Source of the DNA: Pseudobutyrivibrio ruminis
Lineage (GTDB): Bacteria > Bacillota > Clostridia > Lachnospirales > Lachnospiraceae
Assembly: GCF_015057245.1 (NCBI RefSeq)
Contig: NZ_SVET01000002.1
Coordinates: forward strand, 62,001-126,000
DNA: 64,000 nucleotides
Direction of reading: 5' to 3'
In this document: in pieces, positions 53,905 through 63,063 of the stretch
How the letters are laid out: every line of letters begins with the position of its first letter
Numbering within the stretch: position 1 is the stretch's first letter
The notes under the pieces: model-generated
What the model was told of the DNA's origin: nothing
The model's input: the letters and a program-made list of their open reading frames with translations, nothing else
Databases searched by the model: none
Position numbers and translations under genes: made by a program

Positions 53905-54801
53905 TTACATATAAAAATGCTCGATCCAAGCATCTATATCATGTTTCTTCTTTAAATCTGTAGTATCTGTAAATGGAAGATTCATGAACTTATCAATGTC
54001 CTCCAACTTATCATCTAATATATAAATATTGTTTTCGTTGTAAAACTCTTCGTTTTTCACAGCGCCATTTGTTGTGAGTAACTTCTTTTGGAAGAATAAA
54101 GCTTCTAACGCTCTAAGTGTACAACCAATCTGCCCACTCTGATTTATCTCCAAAATGGCTTTACTTTTACTAATTCTCTTTCTTATTTCACCATATGGTA
54201 TGTTTGGCTTGTTCTCACCTATAACATCAAATCGGTAAGTGATATTATTAGCTTCAAGTACTTTCGCCAGTTTATCAAGCTGTTCCTTTCTGCCTTTATC
54301 ATGGCCTACAAAGTATACATCATATTCCACATTTGATTCAGCTAACTCTTTTGAGTCATAGTAATACTGGATATTTTGATTCATGCCATATTTCTTACAA
54401 TCATCTGAATCAAAAGACCAAATTTCTGTTTTTTTATCATCAATAAGTTGTGGCAAGCTTTTCTCATTAACCGGATTCCAATACCAGTATATTATTCTAA
54501 TATCTTGCTTTTGAGCACGAATCCATTTAGGAATTGTTCTAGTAAGTTCACTGGCATGAACAATTACAGTATCATAATTTACTACAGTGTTTTTCCAGGC
54601 TCCATACCACATGCTTGCTCCTGGCAAAATACCATTCAACCAAAGCCTTCTGGCAGCTCTGCCAAACTTGCTTGTAACTGGAGCAAATAAAATATCTGCA
54701 TGTAAACCAGAATCAATCCATGCATTAAACATTGGATCTGCTTCTTTTACTGTCTCTGTAAGCACTATTATTTTATTTTTATCTATTAGTTTATCTTGCA
54801 T
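53905..54801 (-). CDS. putative GT-B glycan transferase
   Basis: This 298-residue soluble protein has a Rossmann-like second half with VYFVGHDKGRKEQLDKLAKV, IRKRISKSKAILEINQSGQI and GCTLRALEALFFQKKLLT, as in CgeB/LPS-type transferases. The first half has RIIYWYWNPV. It probably transfers a sugar to the lipid-linked repeat, but donor and linkage are unknown. It shares one base with the upstream gene. Confidence 0.65.
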   Translation of the reverse strand: MQDKLIDKNKIIVLTETVKEADPMFNAWIDSGLHADILFAPVTSKFGRAARRLWLNGILPGASMWYGAWKNTVVNYDTVIVHASELTRTIPKWIRAQKQDIRIIYWYWNPVNEKSLPQLIDDKKTEIWSFDSDDCKKYGMNQNIQYYYDSKELAESNVEYDVYFVGHDKGRKEQLDKLAKVLEANNITYRFDVIGENKPNIPYGEIRKRISKSKAILEINQSGQIGCTLRALEALFFQKKLLTTNGAVKNEEFYNENNIYILDDKLEDIDKFMNLPFTDTTDLKKKHDIDAWIEHFYM

Positions 54802-55700
54802 TAGCTTATCCTTGATTTATTTGCCTTTTTTCTTCTTTGCTGTAATGCTATATATCCTGCTGCACCAACTGGCGCCATCAGAATCATCATTAATCTACTT
54901 GGAACATTTTTAAACATTGTTCCATCTTTTATTAATATACAGCAGGAAATATACCCTATATAACCTCTTATTAGTGGCTGTAAAAACTTGCCGTGAATAA
55001 TGTGCTGTCTATAGTCTTCCCTGAACCCCCTAGGGTTATTAAACATACAGTTGTAAACATCAGCTGTGTATCCGTCTGTCTGGTATTCCTTTATCATTAA
55101 AGGCTCTGCTAACATTATTAATGGCTTGTCTGGCAACTGAATGGTCTTGTAATCTTCACCAACAAGCTTTTCCCCTGGGTAAACTGGTGCATCTAACGTT
55201 GCCTTCATGTATCTATTATTAAATACATTTACCAGATCGCCACCAATTTTATATTTGTATTTAAACTCTTGGTATGTAGCTGTATGAATATCAGCAGGAA
55301 ATTCCGATGAAATTAAAGTACCATCTTCATACATACTTTTGGCGAAAATACCAACACAATCTTCGTTTCCATATTCTCCCCAGCAGCGTAATATCTTTTC
55401 AACTGCATCATCTACTAGCCAATCATCTGAATCCACACCAAAAATAAGTTCTGTATCGCATATGCGATATGCTGTATCTCTAGCTGTGTGGATACCACCA
55501 TTATTCTTGTAATAATATCTTACCTCAAATGGTGATTGGTTCATCCATCCCTGCACTAACTCTTTAGTGCCGTCAGTAGAACCATCATCTATTACCTGCC
55601 AAACGAAGTCATGATTGGTCTGCTTTAATAAAGACTCATATACTCTTGGCAATAGCTTTTCTCTGTTGTATGTAGGTGTATAAACTGTTAATAAAGGCAT
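54801..55700 (-). CDS. GT2 family glycosyltransferase
   Basis: The 299-residue GT-A enzyme has LTVYTPTYNREKLLPRVYES, IDDGSTDGT, NGGIHTARDTAYR and FGVDSDDWLVDDA with the metal site near residue 93. The last 60 residues include a weakly hydrophobic, basic end that may associate with the membrane. A typical cytoplasmic inverting transferase. Confidence 0.9.
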   Translation of the reverse strand: MPLLTVYTPTYNREKLLPRVYESLLKQTNHDFVWQVIDDGSTDGTKELVQGWMNQSPFEVRYYYKNNGGIHTARDTAYRICDTELIFGVDSDDWLVDDAVEKILRCWGEYGNEDCVGIFAKSMYEDGTLISSEFPADIHTATYQEFKYKYKIGGDLVNVFNNRYMKATLDAPVYPGEKLVGEDYKTIQLPDKPLIMLAEPLMIKEYQTDGYTADVYNCMFNNPRGFREDYRQHIIHGKFLQPLIRGYIGYISCCILIKDGTMFKNVPSRLMMILMAPVGAAGYIALQQRRKKANKSRIS

Positions 55701-55714
55701 TTTATTTTCCTGTG

Positions 55715-56464
55715 CTAATTATTTTTTCCTTTTATTAAATCTCTGAACGATGCAAAATTTTCTGAGCCGAATGTGTTTCGCATAGAACCAACCAAATATC
55801 TGCGTATTCTTCCTTTGAGTGAGCTATTATTGGTTGAGCTTGCGCGCCAGCTGCAATCAAAATGATGAATCACATAGCTCTTTTTAGACGGCTTATTCCA
55901 TAGTCTTGAAAAATTGTTTGGGCAAAAATATATCTGTGGGTATATCTTTAAATCCCCTACCAATTGTTCCTTGCCATTTGAAATCATTCCCATTTCCTTT
56001 AGCTTATTAGAAATGAGCGTAACATTTGTGGTCATATTTAGGCTGCCATCATCATTAATAAATGGCATATGGTTGTATGTTTCTATCAGCTCGCCTAGCA
56101 GTGGATGATTCTTTTCAAAGCCGAGCACTGCTGTAACAATGCAATCCTTTACTTCAAATCCTGTAAAGGCTTTGTTGGCAAGAAATTCATCGATGGGTTT
56201 TAGAGCTTCAATATCTGTATCAAAGTAAACGCCACCCATCTGCTGTAAAGCATAAAGCCTTGCATAATCAGAAACAAAAGCCCACTTTCCGGCTTCATAT
56301 GCTTCTTTTGTGTACTGGCATATGTTTACATCGAAATTATCCTCGTTCCACTCTATTATTTCATAGTCAGGCAAGTACTTCTTCCAACTTTCAATACAAG
56401 CCTTAACTAATCCACTTTTTTCATTTCTACCAAACCAACAATAATGTATTATTTTAGGAATCAT
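55715..56464 (-). CDS. GT32 family glycosyltransferase (OCH1-like)
   Basis: The 249-residue protein begins IPKIIHYCWFGRNEKSGL. KWAFVSDYARLYALQQMGGV and the DxD in YFDTDIEAL near residue 82 are the GT32 signature. FGSENFASFRDLIKG is at its end. Members add mannose, galactose or related sugars in capsule synthesis. It overlaps the candidate polymerase gene by 11 bases. Confidence 0.92.
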   Translation of the reverse strand: MIPKIIHYCWFGRNEKSGLVKACIESWKKYLPDYEIIEWNEDNFDVNICQYTKEAYEAGKWAFVSDYARLYALQQMGGVYFDTDIEALKPIDEFLANKAFTGFEVKDCIVTAVLGFEKNHPLLGELIETYNHMPFINDDGSLNMTTNVTLISNKLKEMGMISNGKEQLVGDLKIYPQIYFCPNNFSRLWNKPSKKSYVIHHFDCSWRASSTNNSSLKGRIRRYLVGSMRNTFGSENFASFRDLIKGKNN

Positions 56465-57692
56465 AATCTTTCTTTACTTTCTGGTGTAACATTCCTGCAA
56501 GAAATAATGAAAAAATCCATATTTGTGAACTATCACTTATACTTTGAATTGGCTCAAACCAAAAGAACACATTCAAAGAAATAAATGCACCAATAATTAA
56601 ATATTTCACACTTCCTATTTTCTTACTAAAGCATATTACAATGTCTTTTAAAACTAGTAGATTATGGAATACTAATATAATAAATACTCCTAATCCAAAT
56701 TCTCTACCGTATTCAAGCCACATATTATGTGTTGTTGTTATATCTGGATCTATAGTAGTTATAAACCCACCATTTGGATTAGCAATTAGTAATTGCAAGC
56801 CTTGTAATGCGACCTGGAATCGAATGTTGTGAAGTATTCCACCATCTCTATTTAAAAATAAATCTTCATTAGAAGAGAGTATTATTTTGCATATGATAAG
56901 CAATAAAACTGCTACACATACAACTCCTGCTCCTATTAATATGCGTTTTTTTGTAATAGCTTTTATATAATCGTTTCTATTCTCAACAATATAAATTATA
57001 GTCAGCAGTATAAATGTAAGGATAAAGTCTAGAATAACCATTCTTCCTCTAACTAATAAAGAATTTATTATTGAAAGAGCTACCATGACGGATACAATAA
57101 TGAACTTACGCAAATTACACTTATCCTTTTGCTCCCTATTTTTTACTAAAAAATAAAAGAATACTCCCAAAAACATAAGATAATTGGACATATATGCTGT
57201 TCTTGCCATGAAGATGTTAAAGATACCTGTCCAACCAGAAGCCAATTCACCATTAGCAAGCTCTCGATATGCAAACAACATATCTATTGCAGCCTGTAAA
57301 TACATGCCACAACTTAACATCATCACTCCAGTGACTATTTTTTTATCTGTTAAATCATCTTTCCCTAACCAAAATGAACCTAACATATATGCTACTATTG
57401 GTGCCAAGAATTTGTATACTTCACCTTCTAGCTGATACTGTGCATCATGTGCTGCTATAAGAATCATTGCCATAACTAATAACATGACCTGATTATCAAT
57501 TACAACTCTTTTTTGTTTAATTATATTGAAAATGACAAATACTCCGCCAAACAGACAAAACATCCACAACTTCAACACCGGATATGAAAATGCATATACA
57601 AACAGCAATATCGCACTAATTATAAACATCCAGTCAATCTTACGATTTATAGCATTCATGCTCTCTTTTATCTCCAATATACTATGTATCAT
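56454..57692 (-). CDS. candidate Wzy polysaccharide polymerase
   Basis: The 412-residue protein has about 11 membrane segments and a long outer loop at about 270-335 that contains NEDLFLNRDGGILHNIRFQV and TTTHNMWLEYGREFGLG, the H/N and GxxG features of O-antigen ligase/polymerase proteins. It is the only Wzy-like protein in the window and should join repeat units outside the membrane. Confidence 0.75.
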   Translation of the reverse strand: MIHSILEIKESMNAINRKIDWMFIISAILLFVYAFSYPVLKLWMFCLFGGVFVIFNIIKQKRVVIDNQVMLLVMAMILIAAHDAQYQLEGEVYKFLAPIVAYMLGSFWLGKDDLTDKKIVTGVMMLSCGMYLQAAIDMLFAYRELANGELASGWTGIFNIFMARTAYMSNYLMFLGVFFYFLVKNREQKDKCNLRKFIIVSVMVALSIINSLLVRGRMVILDFILTFILLTIIYIVENRNDYIKAITKKRILIGAGVVCVAVLLLIICKIILSSNEDLFLNRDGGILHNIRFQVALQGLQLLIANPNGGFITTIDPDITTTHNMWLEYGREFGLGVFIILVFHNLLVLKDIVICFSKKIGSVKYLIIGAFISLNVFFWFEPIQSISDSSQIWIFSLFLAGMLHQKVKKDYDS

Positions 57693-57761
57693 TATTTCAC
57701 TTTCTATCTAACTGCGTTATTCTTAAGCTTCAATTCTTGGTATGTTATCTCGTGATAATAA

Positions 57762-59564
57762 CTAGTTTTCTAATATTCTCTCTCCAAACATATCATAATG
57801 ATCTGGATATAAATTATCATAATAATCTTTCAACTTTAATAAATCTTCTTCAGAGAATTCACTGTTCTTTCTATAGATTATTACATTCACTCCATCTTCG
57901 ATTTCTCGACTGTAAATCTTTTCAAAATGTTGACCTAAATATGATTCTTGATTCATAACGTTGTCATTCAGATATGATACAACCTCTTGTCCATCCGGAA
58001 GATGTAACTGCACTGGATCCGTAGCAACTATATATTTAGCTGTAAGAAATCCTGAAGGAAAACCATCTCTTAAATCTACATCGCAAGTTCCTTGCATCAT
58101 TGGTATTGCATTTCCTGAGTTTGGCATGTCTATTTTTCTTAATATATCACTATTCAATATTGAGCCCGACGCTGTCACATAAATGCTATCTTCTGTTCCA
58201 ATCGTTAATTCATTTAATACACTTTTTATTACTTGTAAATCATATAGATCATTTCTAGTAAGCGGTATATATCTTATTGCAAAAGTCTTTCCACACAAGT
58301 TATCTGGCAACACAGGTATATATGCAAAACAAAAGTTTAGCACGAATAATAAAGCTCCAATACTGCCTAATAGTTTAAAGCATTTATCTTTTATGGCCTC
58401 ATTTTTCCATATATAAATTACATTATATATTATGATTACTGTCCCAACGAAAAACATTGGATTTAACATCATCCTATGATGTGTATCCATTATCTGTGTT
58501 TGCCAAAATATTATTGTCTCAGATAATCCTAAAATAATAATACTAATAATATTAACTCTATATTGGCGATTTATGAAACAAAGTAGAATAGCTATGAGCA
58601 AAGTAAAGAAAGCTGCTCCGCCAAAAGAAGTTATTAATGCATCTATCTTACTCTTTAATTCCCAGTTGTATGCACTATACATATCTCCATAATCGGTTAG
58701 AAGAGCATTAAGAATAAAGTCTTTAAATAATATCAACAATAACCCTATGCTTATTCCTCCAATCATTACAAAATCCAATATGATACTTTTAAGATAAAAA
58801 AATCCATTCTTTACTAATATACATATGGCTTTTGTAAGTAAGGCGACAACATAGCCTATAATAAAGTATACTATGTATCTTCTGCATATCCAACTAACCA
58901 CCATCATTAAGGCGATTGCTATATTTCTGGTTATTTGTATCCGCTTAAAATCATAATCCCAAAACAACCATATCAATGAAAGAATTGGAATATAACAAGC
59001 AATATCAATATATCCCCTCAGCATTGTGTAATAATTTGTAGGCATAAGAGCTGCTACAAGAATTCCTATCAAGAATGCATAGAAAGGTGAAACTTTATTT
59101 ATTGATTCAAAAATCTTTACGCTCACCAATCCCGATAAAATAATTACCGGAACCAGAAAAAATATTGCACATACAACTACATACTTTCTAAATGTATATC
59201 CAACTATTTGTAATGGTAGTGATATTATTGTTGGCAAAAAGATATTATAGTCATCTTCATTAATGGATAACATTAAGCTTTGAAAGGTCTCTTTAAATGA
59301 ATAGTTGAACATTTCATTCATTCTATTAATTGATTTAGACCAATATCCGCCTAAATCCCAATAATAAACGTAACTATCCTGTTTAATCCATATAGCTACA
59401 AAGAGTACTGAACACACTATAATGACTAGAACTAGTAATACCCTTTTTATATTAAAATTTCCAAGTAAATTACTAATCTTTTTAATTCCACCATCTACGC
59501 ATAGAGCCCAAGCACACACTCCATAAAAGAAAAACATGTACAATAAACAGAATAATATATGCAT
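57762..59564 (-). CDS. GT-C type membrane glycosyltransferase
   Basis: The 600-residue protein has about 12 membrane segments. SYVYYWDLGGYWSKSINRMN in the first outer loop has the W-D pair expected of GT-C enzymes. The last 150 residues are soluble (DLQVIKSVLNELTIGTEDSI onward). It ends 69 bases before the polymerase gene and shares one base with the gene upstream, so they are co-translated. Confidence 0.62.
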   Translation of the reverse strand: MHILFCLLYMFFFYGVCAWALCVDGGIKKISNLLGNFNIKRVLLVLVIIVCSVLFVAIWIKQDSYVYYWDLGGYWSKSINRMNEMFNYSFKETFQSLMLSINEDDYNIFLPTIISLPLQIVGYTFRKYVVVCAIFFLVPVIILSGLVSVKIFESINKVSPFYAFLIGILVAALMPTNYYTMLRGYIDIACYIPILSLIWLFWDYDFKRIQITRNIAIALMMVVSWICRRYIVYFIIGYVVALLTKAICILVKNGFFYLKSIILDFVMIGGISIGLLLILFKDFILNALLTDYGDMYSAYNWELKSKIDALITSFGGAAFFTLLIAILLCFINRQYRVNIISIIILGLSETIIFWQTQIMDTHHRMMLNPMFFVGTVIIIYNVIYIWKNEAIKDKCFKLLGSIGALLFVLNFCFAYIPVLPDNLCGKTFAIRYIPLTRNDLYDLQVIKSVLNELTIGTEDSIYVTASGSILNSDILRKIDMPNSGNAIPMMQGTCDVDLRDGFPSGFLTAKYIVATDPVQLHLPDGQEVVSYLNDNVMNQESYLGQHFEKIYSREIEDGVNVIIYRKNSEFSEEDLLKLKDYYDNLYPDHYDMFGERILEN

Positions 59565-61531
59565 TACAATACTCCAATCAAATCATTATCTTTCAAATAG
59601 TTTTCTCCAACCTTTACAAATAACGAAGCTTTTATTTCTGTACTATTAGCCCATGTATCCACAGGAATTCCTACAACAAACTCATCATCCTGTACTCTTA
59701 CTTCATATGTATATGTTTTCGTTCCATCAGTTAACTGTAGAAAACACATATCCCCCGGTGTTAATAAATCTATCTTTCCAGAAACCATATAGTATGAAAG
59801 ACTATTTTCAGTTATTACAACGTCACCAATTTCCCAATCAGCTATATCTTTTTCTTCCCAGTTATCCGGATTAGTTGCTACCGAATACGCATCACTATTT
59901 CCATCAGAATACACCCATGAAATATCTATATCTTCATCATAGTGTTTTCTAATGAAATCTCTTTTTTCAAATAGATAGCGCTCGTCAATTATATAGACAT
60001 GGTCATTTTTAACCAATGCCTCATATGGACTCTTATCGCTTCCAAATTCAGCCGATTTTTCATAAACATCAGGAAACAATGACATACATCCTGTATCCAA
60101 GACACAATTATCAAGAACGCCAAACTCTGGGCACTGGAAAATGCCATATGCATCAAGTATAGGTGTTGTGTAATTTATAAGAAAAAGGTCTGCATTATCG
60201 CTCGGATCGATAGTGTCCAAAAAGGTCGTAAATGCAGTAGAATCACTAAGATTCACATCAATCTTTTCTGACGATAGCAAATGCCTATCTGATAATGACA
60301 ATACAAATGCACCAGCTATAAAACCAATTGTCATGGCCTTTTTTCTTTTATATTGGTTCTCGTTATAACCACATGCAAAATAGTATAGTCCTATCGATAA
60401 TGCTACTACCCATGGTATTATTCCCACTCTATCTGGATATCTATTATTAAATACCAAATAATATGTTTCCATTAGCATTAGTAATGTAGTAAACGCTATT
60501 TCCCATCTTTTACTGATGTTTATAACAAACGCCAGTAACAATACTAATACAGCAGTCCAAAACAAAACATGGGTCATGCAATATTTGACTGAATTTTTTG
60601 CAGCTTCTTTTAGATTGTGTAATGAAACTTCAGGTTTTTGTTCGTATTTTGTCATTCGCTCTAGTGCATCCACACTAAACACGTTCTTATCCGAAAAATG
60701 CCACCCTAAGGCAAATACCATATCATCAGAATCAAATCCTATGTCATCCCAATCAACTGAATCCCATATCTCTTCTGGCAGTGTGCCATAGTCGACCGCT
60801 CCATTTAATAATTTGAATCGATAGTTTGCTTCACTCCATCCTTCCGAACTATAAGCTACTTGATTGACACCCCAAGGAATCATGACTGCTAAGGCTATTA
60901 TCAAAAGATATTTAATCTTTTTTATTTCTATTTTTCTATTAAGTATATCCTCTACAAAAATTACAACTACAAAAGCCAATACCATTGCAGCCACCTTGAA
61001 GCGCAACAGGCCGCCCCATGTAATAAGAATAGTAGCTATAATTAGTTCTGCTTTGTTAGGATTATCCAAATCATGAATTGCATCTATAAATGTAACAACA
61101 CCTGCTGCAAGTGCTATCATTGCAATCTTTGAAAAATTAATCTGTTCATAAAGATACGAGTATATACATAAGAGAAAAATAGCATTAAGTAAGAAAGCAA
61201 AGGACTTGTTCGATATTTTATAAATAGTAATTTTTGCTATTGATGCCAATGAAATAAATGATATTAGAATATAAGCTACTACCATCCAATTACATATAGG
61301 CAGGAATTTGAAGAGTAAACACATGATTGCCCCATATATAACATTGCTAAACATTACAAAGGGACTATACTCTCCAAATACACCGCTGAAATACGTAAGC
61401 TGATAAAAATCATCTATAGTTTCGTATTGAAAAAGATTCATTGAATACAGCCACAGCAGAAAAAGCATATGCATCACTACATATGCTCCAAACCATATCT
61501 TGCTGTTATCTCTTATCTTTTCTATTATCAT
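59564..61531 (-). CDS. GT-C-like membrane protein with C-terminal beta domain
   Basis: This 655-residue protein has about 11 membrane segments. FQYETIDDFYQLTYFSGVFG is in the first outer loop, with the acidic residues typical of GT-C transferases. A soluble C-terminal half includes a beta-rich end (MCFLQLTDGTKTYTYEVRVQ, ASLFVKVGENYL) that may be a glycan-binding module. Function in glycan decoration is inferred from plan and neighbours. Confidence 0.58.
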   Translation of the reverse strand: MIIEKIRDNSKIWFGAYVVMHMLFLLWLYSMNLFQYETIDDFYQLTYFSGVFGEYSPFVMFSNVIYGAIMCLLFKFLPICNWMVVAYILISFISLASIAKITIYKISNKSFAFLLNAIFLLCIYSYLYEQINFSKIAMIALAAGVVTFIDAIHDLDNPNKAELIIATILITWGGLLRFKVAAMVLAFVVVIFVEDILNRKIEIKKIKYLLIIALAVMIPWGVNQVAYSSEGWSEANYRFKLLNGAVDYGTLPEEIWDSVDWDDIGFDSDDMVFALGWHFSDKNVFSVDALERMTKYEQKPEVSLHNLKEAAKNSVKYCMTHVLFWTAVLVLLLAFVINISKRWEIAFTTLLMLMETYYLVFNNRYPDRVGIIPWVVALSIGLYYFACGYNENQYKRKKAMTIGFIAGAFVLSLSDRHLLSSEKIDVNLSDSTAFTTFLDTIDPSDNADLFLINYTTPILDAYGIFQCPEFGVLDNCVLDTGCMSLFPDVYEKSAEFGSDKSPYEALVKNDHVYIIDERYLFEKRDFIRKHYDEDIDISWVYSDGNSDAYSVATNPDNWEEKDIADWEIGDVVITENSLSYYMVSGKIDLLTPGDMCFLQLTDGTKTYTYEVRVQDDEFVVGIPVDTWANSTEIKASLFVKVGENYLKDNDLIGVL

Positions 61532-61552
61532 TCTTTTATATCCTATTTGCTG

Positions 61553-63049
61553 TTAGAACTGGAAGTAAATAAATTCCTGTCCAGTAATATCCATTGAAAA
61601 TATAATCATTATCATGCAGCTCCAGTAAAGCGCATATCTGATAATAAAGTTTTTGCTTGAAATCCACTCTACTAAAAGTGTTTTGTTTTGCTTGTCTCCT
61701 CTAGCTCGCATTACACTTGATATAAATAATATCAGTGTTCCAAGCATAAGCATTGCCATATTTCTAATATCTAGCCCTAGTGCCCACAAATCCACTTTTA
61801 TATTTACAAGGTTTGCAAGGTAGAAAGAATTCTTAAATACAGTAAATGCATCGCTAATACTATTAGCTCTAAAGAATACCCATGCTATATCTACAAATAT
61901 AAAAGTCACTATAATCTTGCAAACATAAAGTACTTTGTTTTTAGGATTTATGCTCAGCACTTCAAGAAGCTTGTCTGTATGTGACTTTAACAAATCCTCG
62001 ATGATTTGATAAATACCATGAAGCACTCCCCAGAAAATATATGTAAATGCAGCACCATGCCACAATCCACTTACAAAAAAAGTAACCATGATGTTGAAAT
62101 ACTTTCTAAGCTGCCCCTTGCGATTTCCACCAAGTGGAATATAAAGGTAATCCCTGAGCCAAGTGCTAAGTGATATATGCCATCTACGCCAGAAATCCTT
62201 TATAGATGTGGCAAAATATGGAAGATGGAAATTCTCCATCAAATCATATCCAAGCACACGTGCAGCGCCAATTGCTATTGTAGAGTAGCTCATGAAATCA
62301 CAATATATCTGCAAAGCAAATAAAACGCTAGCTAATACAAGCTGATAACCAAAATAGCCAGATACATTATTATACACTGTATCTACTAGAATTGCACATC
62401 TGTCAGCTATTACAAGCTTTAGGAAATAACCCCAAAGCATTGTCAGAAGTCCGCTTCGTACATTGTCGTAGTTGAACTCACCCGGTGTAGCAAGCTGCTT
62501 TAGCAAGTTCTTTGATCGCTCAATTGGTCCTGCCACAAGTTGTGGAAAGAATGATACGAACAATGCATATCTGAATGGGTTCTTTTCTGCATATATCTCA
62601 TCACGATACACATCCATGGTGTAGCTAAGGGCCTGGAAAATATAGAATGATATACCAACCGGAAGAACTACATCCACGGCGGGTACATTCATTGTAATAC
62701 CGAGCTTTGCAAAGATTCTTTCCCATGTATCAATAGCAAAGTTTATATACTTGAAATAGAAAAGCATTCCTATGTTTAATATAAAGCTTGCTGCCACTAT
62801 CCAGTTTTTCTGGCGTAGAATTACTGCATCTGACTTGCCAGAATTTTTTACATGCTCCATAAGGATACCGCTAAGATAAGTAACCAAAGTAGAAGCCATA
62901 AGAAGCAATATGTACTTTGGATTCCAGCACATGTAATAAAAATAGCTACAAATCAGCAGCCAATAATTTCTAACCTTTTTAGGAAAAAGAAAATATAATA
63001 ATACTGCTATAGGAAAAAACAATATAAATTGTGTTGAATTAAAAAGCAT
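61553..63049 (-). CDS. MBOAT family O-acyltransferase (AlgI/DltB-like)
   Basis: This 498-residue protein has about 11 membrane segments. FVSFFPQLVAGPIERSKNLL, YFATSIKDFWRRWHISLSTW (His291) and FFVSGLWHGAAFTYIFWG (His331) are the MBOAT hallmarks; His331 is the usual catalytic residue. It moves acyl groups, commonly acetyl, across the membrane for transfer to polysaccharide. The adjacent SGNH-like gene is its expected partner, as AlgX is for AlgI or PatB for PatA. Confidence 0.93.
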   Translation of the reverse strand: MLFNSTQFILFFPIAVLLYFLFPKKVRNYWLLICSYFYYMCWNPKYILLLMASTLVTYLSGILMEHVKNSGKSDAVILRQKNWIVAASFILNIGMLFYFKYINFAIDTWERIFAKLGITMNVPAVDVVLPVGISFYIFQALSYTMDVYRDEIYAEKNPFRYALFVSFFPQLVAGPIERSKNLLKQLATPGEFNYDNVRSGLLTMLWGYFLKLVIADRCAILVDTVYNNVSGYFGYQLVLASVLFALQIYCDFMSYSTIAIGAARVLGYDLMENFHLPYFATSIKDFWRRWHISLSTWLRDYLYIPLGGNRKGQLRKYFNIMVTFFVSGLWHGAAFTYIFWGVLHGIYQIIEDLLKSHTDKLLEVLSINPKNKVLYVCKIIVTFIFVDIAWVFFRANSISDAFTVFKNSFYLANLVNIKVDLWALGLDIRNMAMLMLGTLILFISSVMRARGDKQNKTLLVEWISSKNFIIRYALYWSCMIMIIFSMDITGQEFIYFQF

Positions 63050-63063
63050 TATAATCCCCTTTT

